Shown: positions 8,901 to 17,476, counted from the stretch's first letter. The stretch: DNA of 25,659 bases from JAABRU01 sp050180235 (GCA_050180235.1 JBFXEJ010000096.1:1-25659), one strand, 5' to 3'. The notes: generated from the sequence alone by a model not told the origin. Numbers and translations are program-made.

Positions 8901-10433
8901 CAGGGAACCGGTCTGCATGAAAATTTTTCCTGCATTTCCTGCGTTTTCCGCTGCTCCCGCTGCGGAGGAAACAGCAGCCCTGTCCTGCAAACGGATGATC
9001 GGCGCGTTCAGTATTATCTGTCCGGCATTTCCGCTGCTTCCGGTTTCAGTGCGGATAGTTGCATCTCCCTGCAAATCCAAAGAACTGTCAGCAGAAACGC
9101 TTACTTCTCCCGCATTTCCGCTTCCTTCGGTATAAGCGCGAATCTGTGTTCCTGCATCAAGTGTCACCGCACTGCTGTTTATGCTGACATTTCCGGCATT
9201 GCCCAGACCTGTGGTATAAGTGTCTATGGTGCTGTCGGAAACAGAAAGGTTTTCCGATGCCTCCAGACTGACATTTCCGGCATTTCCTGCGGATTTGCCT
9301 TTGGATTCACTCTGAATTTCCGATCCATTTCCCATTTGTATTACCGGAGCCTGAATATGCAGAGACCCTGCATCGCCTGAGGCTTTGGAGCCGATGGAGC
9401 CCACACGCAGTTTGCCTGCGGAAATATTCACGGATTCCGATGCAATGATATTCATATCCGCTCCGTCTGCTCTTCCAAAGGTGTCTGTGGAAAGAATTGT
9501 ATTGTTTTTCAGCTCCACGGTTTGTGCCTGAATGTCAAAAACAGCCGGAGAAACATCTTCCGCTGAATAGGGAATATCGGCAAAAATTCCGCTGTTGTCT
9601 GCCACAAAACTGCCGCTGCGTATATAAATGCTGCCGTAACGCACATCAATTTCCGAGGGCTTGCCTTCCGCACTTCCGGAGATGTCAATATTTCCCATCC
9701 GGCTGAAACCGGACAGTTCCGGGCCTTGTGAACCGATGATAATCTCACCTGCGGAGGCCGTGCTGACAAGGTTCAGTTGTCCTCCATTGACTGTAAGCCC
9801 GGAATTGTCTGTGATGTGAATATCTCCGCCGATGACGGAAAAGGTTTTTCCGGAAAAATCCATGCGGGAATTTTCAAAACTGATGGACGGTTCTGCCAGA
9901 GCATCAGACAGCCCATCAGAAACACGCGGCTCCAGAAATCCAAAGGCTTCGGGCGGAGCAACGGACAGGATTTCATCCTGCATGGGAAGGCTGTAAAACC
10001 GCCCGTTTTCTCCCATGCGCAGATAATCTGCGGTGCTGACATGAAAAGAACCGTCAATGTCGAGTTGCGCGCCTGAACCGAACATCACGCCAGCGGGATT
10101 GAGAAAATACAGATTCGCACCCGGAATAGCGGATCGGAGCAGCCCGTCAATCCGGGATATTTCCCCCCCGGTTACACGGCTGATGATATTCTGCACAGAA
10201 TTCGGGCCGAAAAAAGTGGCACTTTCCCCGGCATTTATTCCGAAACGGAGAAAGCTGTGAAAAAGACTGCTTCCGGCCTGGTGCCCGTATTCAGACCGGA
10301 TATTATAATCCGGGCCTTTCAGGCTTATCTGTCCGGCCGGGCCAATGCTGCCGTCCAGACTGACTTCCGCGTAAAGGGAAACAGGCAAAAACAGCAGAAA
10401 AAAAATCTGTGGCAACAATAAATTTCTGTTCAT
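5997..10433 (-). CDS. Secreted filamentous-haemagglutinin / TPR / CHAT protease fusion protein
   Basis: This 1478-residue protein has a signal peptide (LLLPQIFFLLFLPVSLYA) and then the TPS/haemagglutination domain that guides two-partner secretion. The key motif is NLYFLNPAGVMFG, a form of the family's NPNG signature. Residues to about 735 are a beta-helix with many SGNAGxVxxxA turns. Residues about 745-1115 are TPR-like helical pairs (for example FYNAFGDLHLLMGDRKKAIE). Residues about 1135-1478 are a CHAT domain, a caspase-like peptidase: ATHA gives His1344 and LLTLSACETALG gives Cys1390, so the dyad is intact, and the end FWSPFLLIGNWL is typical. I start at the ATG at 10433, with AAGGAA seven bases before it; a TTG 14 codons upstream is less likely. 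The outer-membrane partner (TpsB) is not in the window. The gene lies 300 bases downstream of the propeller gene on the same strand. Confidence 0.93.
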   Translation of the reverse strand: MNRNLLLPQIFFLLFLPVSLYAEVSLDGSIGPAGQISLKGPDYNIRSEYGHQAGSSLFHSFLRFGINAGESATFFGPNSVQNIISRVTGGEISRIDGLLRSAIPGANLYFLNPAGVMFGSGAQLDIDGSFHVSTADYLRMGENGRFYSLPMQDEILSVAPPEAFGFLEPRVSDGLSDALAEPSISFENSRMDFSGKTFSVIGGDIHITDNSGLTVNGGQLNLVSTASAGEIIIGSQGPELSGFSRMGNIDISGSAEGKPSEIDVRYGSIYIRSGSFVADNSGIFADIPYSAEDVSPAVFDIQAQTVELKNNTILSTDTFGRADGADMNIIASESVNISAGKLRVGSIGSKASGDAGSLHIQAPVIQMGNGSEIQSESKGKSAGNAGNVSLEASENLSVSDSTIDTYTTGLGNAGNVSINSSAVTLDAGTQIRAYTEGSGNAGEVSVSADSSLDLQGDATIRTETGSSGNAGQIILNAPIIRLQDRAAVSSAAGAAENAGNAGKIFMQTGSLLLSGESSVTTESRGKGRAGDIEIQTGTLEMNGASLSSASTAESEGGDAGTITISAEDSIFLSNSAFLSTDAVSAGGGSISADARNSIFVSESEISTSVREGLGNGGDIRIGNAQAGEPVFVTLNHSHVKANADEGDGGAIFVITDNYLKSADSTVEASSRRGNDGTVQIESPDTDISTGLSGLPEDYPDASQWVQTPCAQRSAENISRFVMTRRDGLPLSPDDWQPSHLYLAHYHFSAQPDETHLLLQLLEKGNFPELIRELEKGERDLPASVSLSAAYSALGYYGKAMSVLNKEKTRAENTENFSHKAMFYNAFGDLHLLMGDRKKAIEYIKTALDAARKSQDSLMIAGVLNHLGIMRAVNKYYAGAVPAWEEGISLLNQSENGRKLRAGLVINILRAERQSGSRISAFSFQNIENILEIIEKNPDDWQKAADLIALGILVLDNAEKGADLPESVSEMLGKAGHIGESIENPHIVSWVYGLQGQYYAQKKQYAEAFSLTRKAVFAANQGYYPEILYQWQRQLGNFFRETGDRDQAILAYEQAVETLHPIRTDFFTGLRDSRNAFAENVKPVYLELASLYLEKSEKSAEPSAKRIALNRARETVESLKTAEVQDFFQDECISELAAPQDRISTASGQTALMYPLLLTDRLFLLLDISEPGQQNNMIYIPVDANISEFGKSVRHFRETLEQGDEDFTEEAARLYDWLIRPAEAELRARNIDTLIISPDGPLRMIPFAALYDGEHYLVEKYAIGTILSAGLTDIRENPHEEKRILLNGLSEGKENFSPLPHVRTELENIQNLVKGRMLLDDTFTVSNLKTEMASDQFAFVHMATHAVFGRNYEESFLLTHDGRLSMNQLDQIVFSEKYKGNPLELLTLSACETALGDEQSAFGLAGVALRSGAKSSLGTLWKTDDRAAFLTVEEFYRQLAASGLTKAKALQKAQIRLMHDENYAHPNFWSPFLLIGNWL

Positions 10434-10473
10434 GGAGTTTTTCCTTATGGTCTGTATCAAAATAAACTTTTCC

Positions 10474-10632
10474 AAACCCTAAGGGTTTCTAATACCGGTT
10501 CGCCATTGGTTTTATACAATGCGGAGGAGTGCAAAAATTAAGCGGAGCGGTTTTCTGCACACGCTCAGCAGCGGAAAAACTGACCATATTGTATCAAATC
10601 AATGGAGAATTGGTATAAAACCCTTAGGGTTT
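10474..10632. repeat. Paired palindromes flanking a family 2 element
   Basis: AAACCCTAAGGGTTT (10474-10488) and its reverse complement AAACCCTTAGGGTTT (10618-10632) bracket the family 2 element, and each is itself a near-perfect palindrome. Together with the element ends they make inverted arms of about 40 bases. The other two family 2 copies lack them. The rest of the 10434-10733 gap holds only a short palindrome at 10664-10681 (TACAGACT/AGTCTGTA) and no gene. Confidence 0.6.
10492..10616. mobile_element. Miniature inverted-repeat element, family 2, copy A
   Basis: The ends are ATACCGGTTCGCCATTGG on the left and, read inverted, ATACCAATTCTCCATTGA on the right. Partial pairing continues to TATACAAT/ATTGTATC, giving about 30 bases of terminal repeat. 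The interior has CGGAGGAGTGCAAAAATTAA and a GTGCAAAAA...TGCAC hairpin shared with copies at 18788-18925 and 20138-20263. It lies 59 bases upstream of the CHAT gene start, in the gap between the two giant genes. Confidence 0.8.
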
Positions 10633-10733
10633 TCAGACAGAAAAATTGTACAGGTTATTTTTTTACAGACTCTAGTCTGTAGACTTGAAACCCTGTCCAT
10701 TGATGTTAAAACTTCAATCATCCCATCTGCCTG

Positions 10734-13700
10734 CTATTCTGCACCAAGATGCAGGATTGTTCCGCTCTCTCCCACAGCAAATATATCTGCTGCATTTCCC
10801 TCTCCGGACGGCCCCCACATTGCGGACAAAGAACTGCCGGTAAGGTTTTCGCATTCTGTCCATGTGTTTCCGTCATAATGAAGAATGATGCCGTCACTGC
10901 CTGCGGCAAAAACATTGTTTGGGGACTGACCCCATACAGATTCCAGAAAAAGAATGAAACGGTTTGTATTTTTGGCCATTTCCTGCCATGCACTGCCGTC
11001 ATAATGCAGAATCACACCGTTTGATCCCACGGCAAACACACACCCATTTGGTTCCCCCCTCAAGTGGGGATTGAGGGGGGCGCAGCCCCATACCCCATAA
11101 AGATGATTTGCAGTTCCGCTTTCCATTTTCTGCCATGTCTGTCCGTCATAATGCAGAATCAGCCCCTTTGTTCCGACAGCATACACATTGTTCGCGTTTT
11201 CTCCCCATATATCACGGATGTCAGGATTTCCGGTGCTGACGGTCATTTCATTCCAACGGGTTCCGTCATAATGCATAAGAACTCCCGCACCTGCGGCAAA
11301 AATGCCGCTCTCTGCTCCGGCCGGTCCCCAGATGGCGTAGAGATGCTGATTGGTTCCGCTTTCCGCAGCCCCCCATTTTTCCCCGTCATAGTGACCGATG
11401 ACGCCTTTATGTCCCACGGCAAAAACATTGTTTCCGCTGCTGCCCCATACATCTTCCAGAAAAACCGGATTTCCTGCTGTATCCGGACTCATATCTTTCC
11501 ACGCGCTGCCGTCATAATGCAGAATGGTTCCGCTCCATCCCACAGCAAAAACATCTGCTGATCCGGTTCCCCAGATTCCGCGCAGATGATTTTCCGTGAT
11601 CTGTGCTTCATGGCTCCATGACATGGCATCAATAAGCATTATTTCAGCAGTCGCGGGACTGCCGAGAACCGCGCCGCCTCCCGGATCAGACAGGGAAAGG
11701 GTCAGTTTTTCTCCGCGTTCACTGATACGGAAAATGCTTATCTGCTTTTCCTTTTCCCCGTTTTCAAACACCAAAGTACCGTCCTCTGCGATGCCGGATG
11801 CTGTGTCTTCAAGATTGTAACAAACGCTGATCTGCCCCGCAGAACTGTTATACCGGCAGACAGGAACCGTGATGTTTTCCCCCTTCTTCCACATACTGAA
11901 GCGGGCAGATGGAAAACGGATTTCTCCCGGATCATTGTCTGTTACAATAATTTCAGCCTCTGCGCTGTCCCAGCCCGGAACCGATGCTGTGATGAGAACA
12001 GAGCGATCCCCGTTGATTTCAGGATCATCATTTACTGTCACCGTGAAATCCGCAGATGACTGCCCTGCTGAAATGGTCACGTTCTCAGGCACGATGATAT
12101 CTGCATTTCTGTCTGAAAACAGATCAATTGTCAAATCCAACAGCAGTGTTCCGGGCACAGATACGGTTCCGCCCAGATCTGTCTGCGCATCATTTTCCGA
12201 TACCGTATCCGGAATATCAAGCATGAGCAGTGCTTCCTCATTGTCGTGAACTTCCATGTCAGCACTGCCCGATGTCCAGCCTTCCACAGATGCGGTGATG
12301 CGGACAGTCCGGGGGCCGTCAAAAACTGTGTCATCAATAATGCTCAAATCGAAATCAGCAGCACTCTGCCCGGCAGGAACAATGACTTTATCAGGAACAG
12401 TGATTTCTGCCGGGCAGTCACACAGCAGGGAAACATTCACAGGTTTTTCCGCAGTCAGTTCCTCACCCTCTTCTGTCTGCAAAAAAACAGAAGCCTGCGC
12501 AGTCAGAATACCATCCCCCTCCCTTGCACGTTCCGGCAGTTGGATTTTCAGTACAGCGGTTTCATTGTCCGAAACACGGACAAATGCGGTTCCGAGGCTG
12601 TAACCTGCCGCGGCAGTGGTAACAGCAGCCCGCTGTGTGCCGTCCGCAATGGCATCATCAGAAACTGTCAGATCAAAAAACGCCTCAGACTGACCGGCCG
12701 GAATCACAACTGTATCCGGAACCGAAACTTCAGAGGGATCATGGGATGTCAGCCGGACAGAAAGATCGGATTCCGGAGGCTCTGAAACTGACACCCGCCC
12801 CTGAGCGGAAAGAATTCCCGAACCTTCGCTCACCAGTTCAGGAACATGAATGGCAACGGCTGTGTAACGCATAATGGTGCTGCTGTCACCTGCCGCAAAC
12901 ATGTCAAACGGGGAAATTCCCCATATCGCATTCAATGTCCTTTCGGGTGCGGTCATCCGTATCCAGTCACTTCCGTCCCAGTGCAGAATCATACCGTATC
13001 CGGGCACATACACATCTGAAGCCGAGCTTCCCCACAGGCCCCGGAGAGTGATATTCGTATCTGTGGCAATCTGATGCCAGGTGTATCCGTCATAATGGAA
13101 AAGACCTCCGCCTGCGCCGGACACATACACATCCTTTGCAGAAGTGCCCCATACATCAAAAAGCATTTTTGTGGTGAAATTCTGCTGCTGCCATTTTTGG
13201 CCGTCAAAATGCAAAAAAATTCCCTCAAATCCGGCGGCAAAAATTTCATATCCGTTTTCATTATCAGCGGGAACTGCCCATATACCCTGCAGTTTCAGTT
13301 CTGTTCCGGTATTATTCATGCGCTGCCACTGTTCCCCGTCAAAGTGAAGCACGGTTCCCTTATCCCCGGCTGCAAACACATCCGGACCTGAACCATCGGG
13401 CAGTCCCCACACATCATAAAGGCTGACATACGTGCCGCTGTTTTCTTTATGCCATTTTATGCCGTTAAAATTAAGGATTGTCCCCTCATTGCCGACCGCA
13501 TAAATTTCCCAGGGAGATCGGCCCCAGACAGCATTGAGATTCGGATAAATCCCTTTTCCCGTTTCTTTCCATGCGGTTCCGTCATAATGAAGTATGCTCC
13601 CATCCTCTCCCACAGCAACGGCCTCAGTTCCCTTTTCAGAGGAAAAACCCCAGATACCGGTGTATTTTATATCTGCTTCCTTAAAGGTCTTCCAGCCTGT

Positions 13701-16700
13701 TCCGTCATTGTGCAGCACAAGAGCGTCCACACCGGAGGCAAAAATATTGTCTGCCGAACTGCCCCATATTCCCCACAGGGCCCTGTCCGTGCCGCTGCTG
13801 TCCTCCTGCCACTGTTTCCCGTCATAGTGCAGGATAACCCCCTTGCTGCCGGTAACATAAACATTGTCCGGCCCGCTTCCCCAGGTATTGTAAAGGTTTT
13901 TCCCTTTTCCCCCTTCCATCAGAGACCAGATTTTGCCGTCATAATGCATAATGGTGTCCAGAGACACGGCAAAAACATCATCCCCCCGGCTTCCCCATAA
14001 ACCTCTCAGGTTGGCAGTGGTGCCGCTGGTCATGACAGTCCATGACAAACCGTCCCAGTGCAGAATCTGCCCTTTGTTTCCTGAAACAAACACATCATCT
14101 GCGGAACTGCCCCATACACTGTTCATCTGATTAAGATTTGTCTGTCTGATCTCATTCCACGCCTGCCCGTCATAATGCAGAATTATTCCGCCGCTGACAT
14201 CTGACTGGCCCGCGGCATACACATTGTCCGGGGAAGTTCCCCATACCCAGTTGATAATCTGATCCGGATGGCTGTAAACCTGTGTCCATGTCTCACCGTC
14301 ATAGCGGACAATCACGGCACCGTCCGTATCACCGCCCACAGCAAAGACCGTGTTCCCGTCATATCCCCATACATGGCGCAGAGCATCTTCGGTTCCACTG
14401 TCCATGACTTCCCACTGCAGCCCGTCATAATGCATAATCATGCCGTACCATCCCACGGCAAACACATCTTTTTCCGAACTGCCCCATACAGCCCTCAGAA
14501 TAACGGTTCCCATATGTGCCGGCTGCCATCTGCCGTCACTGTCTGTCACCGTGATCTGCGTTTTTGCAGGTGCAAAACCGGGTGATACTGCTGTAAGGGA
14601 AACACTCTGCGGATTGTCCGAAAGCCAATCCGCTGCAGGAGATATTTCAAAAACAGCGGAAATGCTGCCTGCCGGAATGGTAACAGTTTCCGGAACACTG
14701 ATTTCGGAAGTATTATCTGCGGTGAGACTTATGACTGTATCTGTTTCAGAGATTTCTGTAAGGGAAACTGTTCCGGAAAGCGGTTCATCCCCTTCCCTGG
14801 CTGTATCCGGTATGTTCAGTATCAGTCCGTAACGGTCATTGTCTGCCAACTGAATCCCTGCACTGCCGGATGGCCAGCCCCTGACTGAGGCTGTGACGAT
14901 TACGGTCTGTGCATTGTCAACCTCTTCATCCTCTTCCGCCAGCATATCAAATGTGACACTGTTCCGGCCTGCGGGAACGGTTGCAAACCGGGAAACACAA
15001 AGTCTGTCCGGATGATCCGAATGCAGGGATACAGATACATCCTTTTCCGGCGCGGGACTGACGACAAGGGTTCCGGAACCTGCCAGAAGTCCGTCCCCTT
15101 CAAAAACGGTATTTGGGAGAATGAGGCTCAGAACGGCAGTTTCATTATCATGAACGCGAATCAGTCCGCTTCCTGAATTGCAGTTTGCAGCCGATGCCCG
15201 GATAATGACGGACCGGGTTCCGTCCACTGCGGTATCATCAGAAACCGTGATCGGAAATACAGCAGAGGTCTGTCCTGCGGGAACAGTGACAAAGGCAGGC
15301 ACGCTGATTTCTGAAGGATCATCCGATGTCAGAAACACCTGCACATCCGCATCCGGAACAGCGGGAAGCAGCACAGTCCCTTCAGCAGTTAAATCTCCCT
15401 CCTTCACCTCCTCCGGCAGAAAAACCGCCATCCCGCTATGGTGCAGAACCGCTCCGTCTGAATCCACTGCAAACACAGAAGCAGTCCTGCCCGGAGATTT
15501 GGGGATTCCGTGCATATGAATAACAGTTGCTTCCCTTCCGCTGTCTGCGGCATTCCATGTTTTTCCGTCATAATGGCCGATGAATCCACTGCTGCTGCCT
15601 GTGACAAAAATATCTGTTCCGCTGTTTCCCCAGACGGTTCGAAGAGATTCGATCCGTCCCGGATCAGTTCGGGACCACTGCATTCCATCCCAGCGGAGAA
15701 AATTTGCCTTTTTCTCCGAAATTCTGTCGCCCGCTGCCAGTACCGTTACACCGCTTTCATCCGCATATCCCCATATATCCCGGATATTTTTTTCCACCGG
15801 ACTTTCCATCAGTTCCCATTCCCTGCCGTCACAGCGGAGAATCACGCCGTTGTATCCGGCAGCAAAAACATCAGTGCCTTTTTCATCTGCAAAACCCCAT
15901 ACCCCTTCCAGCCGGGTGCTTACACCGCTGTCCATCACTTCCCATTTTTCATCTTTCCGGTGGAGAACGGTTCCTTTGTCTCCCACTGCAAATATTTCAG
16001 ACGGCTGACCGGAATCATCTGAATATCCCCATATGTCATACAAATCTGATGTGCTTCCGCTGTCTGTTTTCTGCCATGCGTTTCCGTCATAATGCAGAAT
16101 GGTTCCGGATTTTCCCGCTGCAAAAAGATCTGTTCCGGAAATTCCCCATATGGCCCAAAGCCCATATTCAGTGCCGCTGTCCATAAATTCCCATGCAGAA
16201 CCGTCATAATGCATAATGCTTCCGGCTTCTCCCACAGCAAAAACATCATTTTCAGAAAAAGCACGTACCCCATACATTTTCCGGGTCAGCTCCGATTCGG
16301 GCTGATGCCAGACTTCCTGCCAGTTATGACCGTCATAGGAACAGATGACACCGCCCTTTTCGGAATTTCCGCCCACGGCAAGCAATGTGCCTTTTCCATC
16401 CCCCCATATGCTGTTGAACTGAATGGATGTGCTGATACCAATATCCTTCCATGCACTGCCATTATACCAAAGAGAGGCAGGCTGACCGGACAGGGAAGCG
16501 CCAACCGCATACAGATCTGTTCCGGAAGTTCCCCACAGCCCCAGTACCCGATAAAAACCGGGCTCCATAAGCTGCCAGTTTCGTCCATCATAATGCAGTA
16601 TCGTACCCAAACCTGCCGCATAGACATCCGAAGAGGAAAATCTCCATACGGTTCTGAGATTTCTGCCATCACCGCTTGACATGGGATTCCATGCCGTGCC

Positions 16701-17237
16701 ATCATAACGCAGAACTGTGCCCCCGCCGCCCACAGCAAACACATCGCTCCCCTGACTTTCCCATATGCTGTAAAGGGTCGCGGCTGTGGGGCTGTTCATC
16801 ACACTCCATGTGTTTCCGTCATAGCGGAGAATGCGCCCATTTTCTCCCGCGGCAAAAATATCAGATCCGCTGCGGCCCCGGACTGCATTGAGATTTTCCT
16901 GTGCCGGGCTGTTCATCTGCTGCCAGAGTATGCCGTCATAGCGAAGCAGGGTTCCCTTTTCCCCCACAGCAAACAGACTGTTTTTTCCTGTTCCCCAAAT
17001 GCCTGTGAGATTTGCCTCTGTGGGGCTTTCCATAAACTGCCATGTGTTTCCCTCAGAGCGGAGTATGGTCCCGCAGTCCCCGACAGCAAAAAAGCCGGTT
17101 TCGGAATTTCCCCATACACTGTTGAGAATTCTGGCCTTTGGCCGGATCATCACAGACCACTGACCGTCTCCGGCAAAACAAAGACCGGACAAAACAAAAA
17201 CAAGAAAAGCAATCAGAACTGACTGTATTTTTTTCAT
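10734..17237 (-). CDS. Giant secreted beta-propeller / Calx-beta repeat protein
   Basis: This 2167-residue exported protein has a signal peptide (MKKIQSVLIAFLVFVLSGLCFA). The rest alternates two domain types. Blade repeats of about 39 residues follow the pattern L..VWG.S..DVFAVG..GTILHYDG..W..M.SGT. I count 14 at residues about 37-600, 14 at about 913-1460 and 7 at about 1884-2167. Between them are Calx-beta-like domains with the pattern VPxxVTIPAGQSSAxF, DDxxxDG and a closing VxDNE: three at about 600-910 and three or four at about 1460-1880. Calx-beta domains bind calcium; propellers of this kind usually bind partners or sugars. No catalytic motif is visible. The likely role is as a surface or matrix adhesion protein (inference). 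No anchor is seen at the C terminus, which ends in blade sequence. GGGAG lies 13 bases before the ATG, a weakly spaced ribosome site. Confidence 0.92.
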   Translation of the reverse strand: MKKIQSVLIAFLVFVLSGLCFAGDGQWSVMIRPKARILNSVWGNSETGFFAVGDCGTILRSEGNTWQFMESPTEANLTGIWGTGKNSLFAVGEKGTLLRYDGILWQQMNSPAQENLNAVRGRSGSDIFAAGENGRILRYDGNTWSVMNSPTAATLYSIWESQGSDVFAVGGGGTVLRYDGTAWNPMSSGDGRNLRTVWRFSSSDVYAAGLGTILHYDGRNWQLMEPGFYRVLGLWGTSGTDLYAVGASLSGQPASLWYNGSAWKDIGISTSIQFNSIWGDGKGTLLAVGGNSEKGGVICSYDGHNWQEVWHQPESELTRKMYGVRAFSENDVFAVGEAGSIMHYDGSAWEFMDSGTEYGLWAIWGISGTDLFAAGKSGTILHYDGNAWQKTDSGSTSDLYDIWGYSDDSGQPSEIFAVGDKGTVLHRKDEKWEVMDSGVSTRLEGVWGFADEKGTDVFAAGYNGVILRCDGREWELMESPVEKNIRDIWGYADESGVTVLAAGDRISEKKANFLRWDGMQWSRTDPGRIESLRTVWGNSGTDIFVTGSSSGFIGHYDGKTWNAADSGREATVIHMHGIPKSPGRTASVFAVDSDGAVLHHSGMAVFLPEEVKEGDLTAEGTVLLPAVPDADVQVFLTSDDPSEISVPAFVTVPAGQTSAVFPITVSDDTAVDGTRSVIIRASAANCNSGSGLIRVHDNETAVLSLILPNTVFEGDGLLAGSGTLVVSPAPEKDVSVSLHSDHPDRLCVSRFATVPAGRNSVTFDMLAEEDEEVDNAQTVIVTASVRGWPSGSAGIQLADNDRYGLILNIPDTAREGDEPLSGTVSLTEISETDTVISLTADNTSEISVPETVTIPAGSISAVFEISPAADWLSDNPQSVSLTAVSPGFAPAKTQITVTDSDGRWQPAHMGTVILRAVWGSSEKDVFAVGWYGMIMHYDGLQWEVMDSGTEDALRHVWGYDGNTVFAVGGDTDGAVIVRYDGETWTQVYSHPDQIINWVWGTSPDNVYAAGQSDVSGGIILHYDGQAWNEIRQTNLNQMNSVWGSSADDVFVSGNKGQILHWDGLSWTVMTSGTTANLRGLWGSRGDDVFAVSLDTIMHYDGKIWSLMEGGKGKNLYNTWGSGPDNVYVTGSKGVILHYDGKQWQEDSSGTDRALWGIWGSSADNIFASGVDALVLHNDGTGWKTFKEADIKYTGIWGFSSEKGTEAVAVGEDGSILHYDGTAWKETGKGIYPNLNAVWGRSPWEIYAVGNEGTILNFNGIKWHKENSGTYVSLYDVWGLPDGSGPDVFAAGDKGTVLHFDGEQWQRMNNTGTELKLQGIWAVPADNENGYEIFAAGFEGIFLHFDGQKWQQQNFTTKMLFDVWGTSAKDVYVSGAGGGLFHYDGYTWHQIATDTNITLRGLWGSSASDVYVPGYGMILHWDGSDWIRMTAPERTLNAIWGISPFDMFAAGDSSTIMRYTAVAIHVPELVSEGSGILSAQGRVSVSEPPESDLSVRLTSHDPSEVSVPDTVVIPAGQSEAFFDLTVSDDAIADGTQRAAVTTAAAGYSLGTAFVRVSDNETAVLKIQLPERAREGDGILTAQASVFLQTEEGEELTAEKPVNVSLLCDCPAEITVPDKVIVPAGQSAADFDLSIIDDTVFDGPRTVRITASVEGWTSGSADMEVHDNEEALLMLDIPDTVSENDAQTDLGGTVSVPGTLLLDLTIDLFSDRNADIIVPENVTISAGQSSADFTVTVNDDPEINGDRSVLITASVPGWDSAEAEIIVTDNDPGEIRFPSARFSMWKKGENITVPVCRYNSSAGQISVCYNLEDTASGIAEDGTLVFENGEKEKQISIFRISERGEKLTLSLSDPGGGAVLGSPATAEIMLIDAMSWSHEAQITENHLRGIWGTGSADVFAVGWSGTILHYDGSAWKDMSPDTAGNPVFLEDVWGSSGNNVFAVGHKGVIGHYDGEKWGAAESGTNQHLYAIWGPAGAESGIFAAGAGVLMHYDGTRWNEMTVSTGNPDIRDIWGENANNVYAVGTKGLILHYDGQTWQKMESGTANHLYGVWGCAPLNPHLRGEPNGCVFAVGSNGVILHYDGSAWQEMAKNTNRFILFLESVWGQSPNNVFAAGSDGIILHYDGNTWTECENLTGSSLSAMWGPSGEGNAADIFAVGESGTILHLGAE
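10737..11585 (-). repeat. Blade block 3 of the giant protein (7 repeats)
   Basis: Seven in-frame copies of the 39-residue blade unit run from LRGIWGTGSADVFAVG to the C terminus, enough for one seven-bladed propeller. The fifth unit carries an extra 10-11 residues from a palindromic insertion near 11050-11084. Confidence 0.8.
11051..11084. repeat. GC-rich palindromic insertion inside the propeller gene
   Basis: CCCCCCTC and GAGGGGGG pair around an 11-base centre. The segment adds the residues APLNPHLRGEPNG between WG and VFAVG of one blade, where every other blade has about four residues. The reading frame is kept. It looks like a short intergenic-type repeat that landed in a gene at a loop position. 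Confidence 0.6.
12863..14498 (-). repeat. Blade block 2 of the giant protein (14 repeats)
   Basis: Fourteen in-frame blade units run from LRAVWGSSEKDVFAVG to LNAIWGISPFDMFAAG. The last runs directly into a Calx-beta domain. The count suits two seven-bladed propellers in tandem. Confidence 0.78.
15427..17129 (-). repeat. Blade block 1 of the giant protein (14 repeats)
   Basis: Fourteen in-frame blade units start with NSVWGNSETGFFAVG just after the signal peptide and end with a degenerate HMHGIPKSPGRTASVFAV unit before the first Calx-beta domain. Units 6, 7, 10 and 12 carry short extra loops. The count again suits two seven-bladed propellers. Confidence 0.78.
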
Positions 17238-17476
17238 TGTGCAGATTCATCTCCCGGATGTGTGTTTTCGGTTTTCTTTTTTTCTGAAACTATATCACAA
17301 TTTGCGGATTTATCCAGTGAATTGTAAAAGCCGGAAGAAATAAAGCATCCGTCACAGATTCCGGCAATCCGGTTTTTCTCCAGGGAAGAAAAAAAGAATT
17401 TTGTTGATAAATAACAAAAATCATGCGAATAAATAAGGAACCGGAACGTTTTGGATATGATACTGTCTGAACCATA

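Noticed and set aside
8196..9380. Plus-strand open frame of 394 codons opposite the haemagglutinin region
   Set aside because: It mirrors the repetitive beta-helix coding strand, has cysteine- and serine-rich low-complexity translation and no start signal.
10434..10475. TTG start for the CHAT gene 14 codons upstream
   Set aside because: The ATG at 10433 has AAGGAA at good spacing and begins a standard signal peptide.
10664..10681. Palindrome TACAGACT/AGTCTGTA as terminator of the propeller gene
   Set aside because: Read on the minus strand it is followed by A residues, not T, so it does not fit an intrinsic terminator for that gene.
10519..10878. Small gene within family 2 copy A
   Set aside because: The same frame appears in all copies of a non-coding element, runs into antisense of the propeller gene and lacks a ribosome site; it is noted as a property of the element instead.
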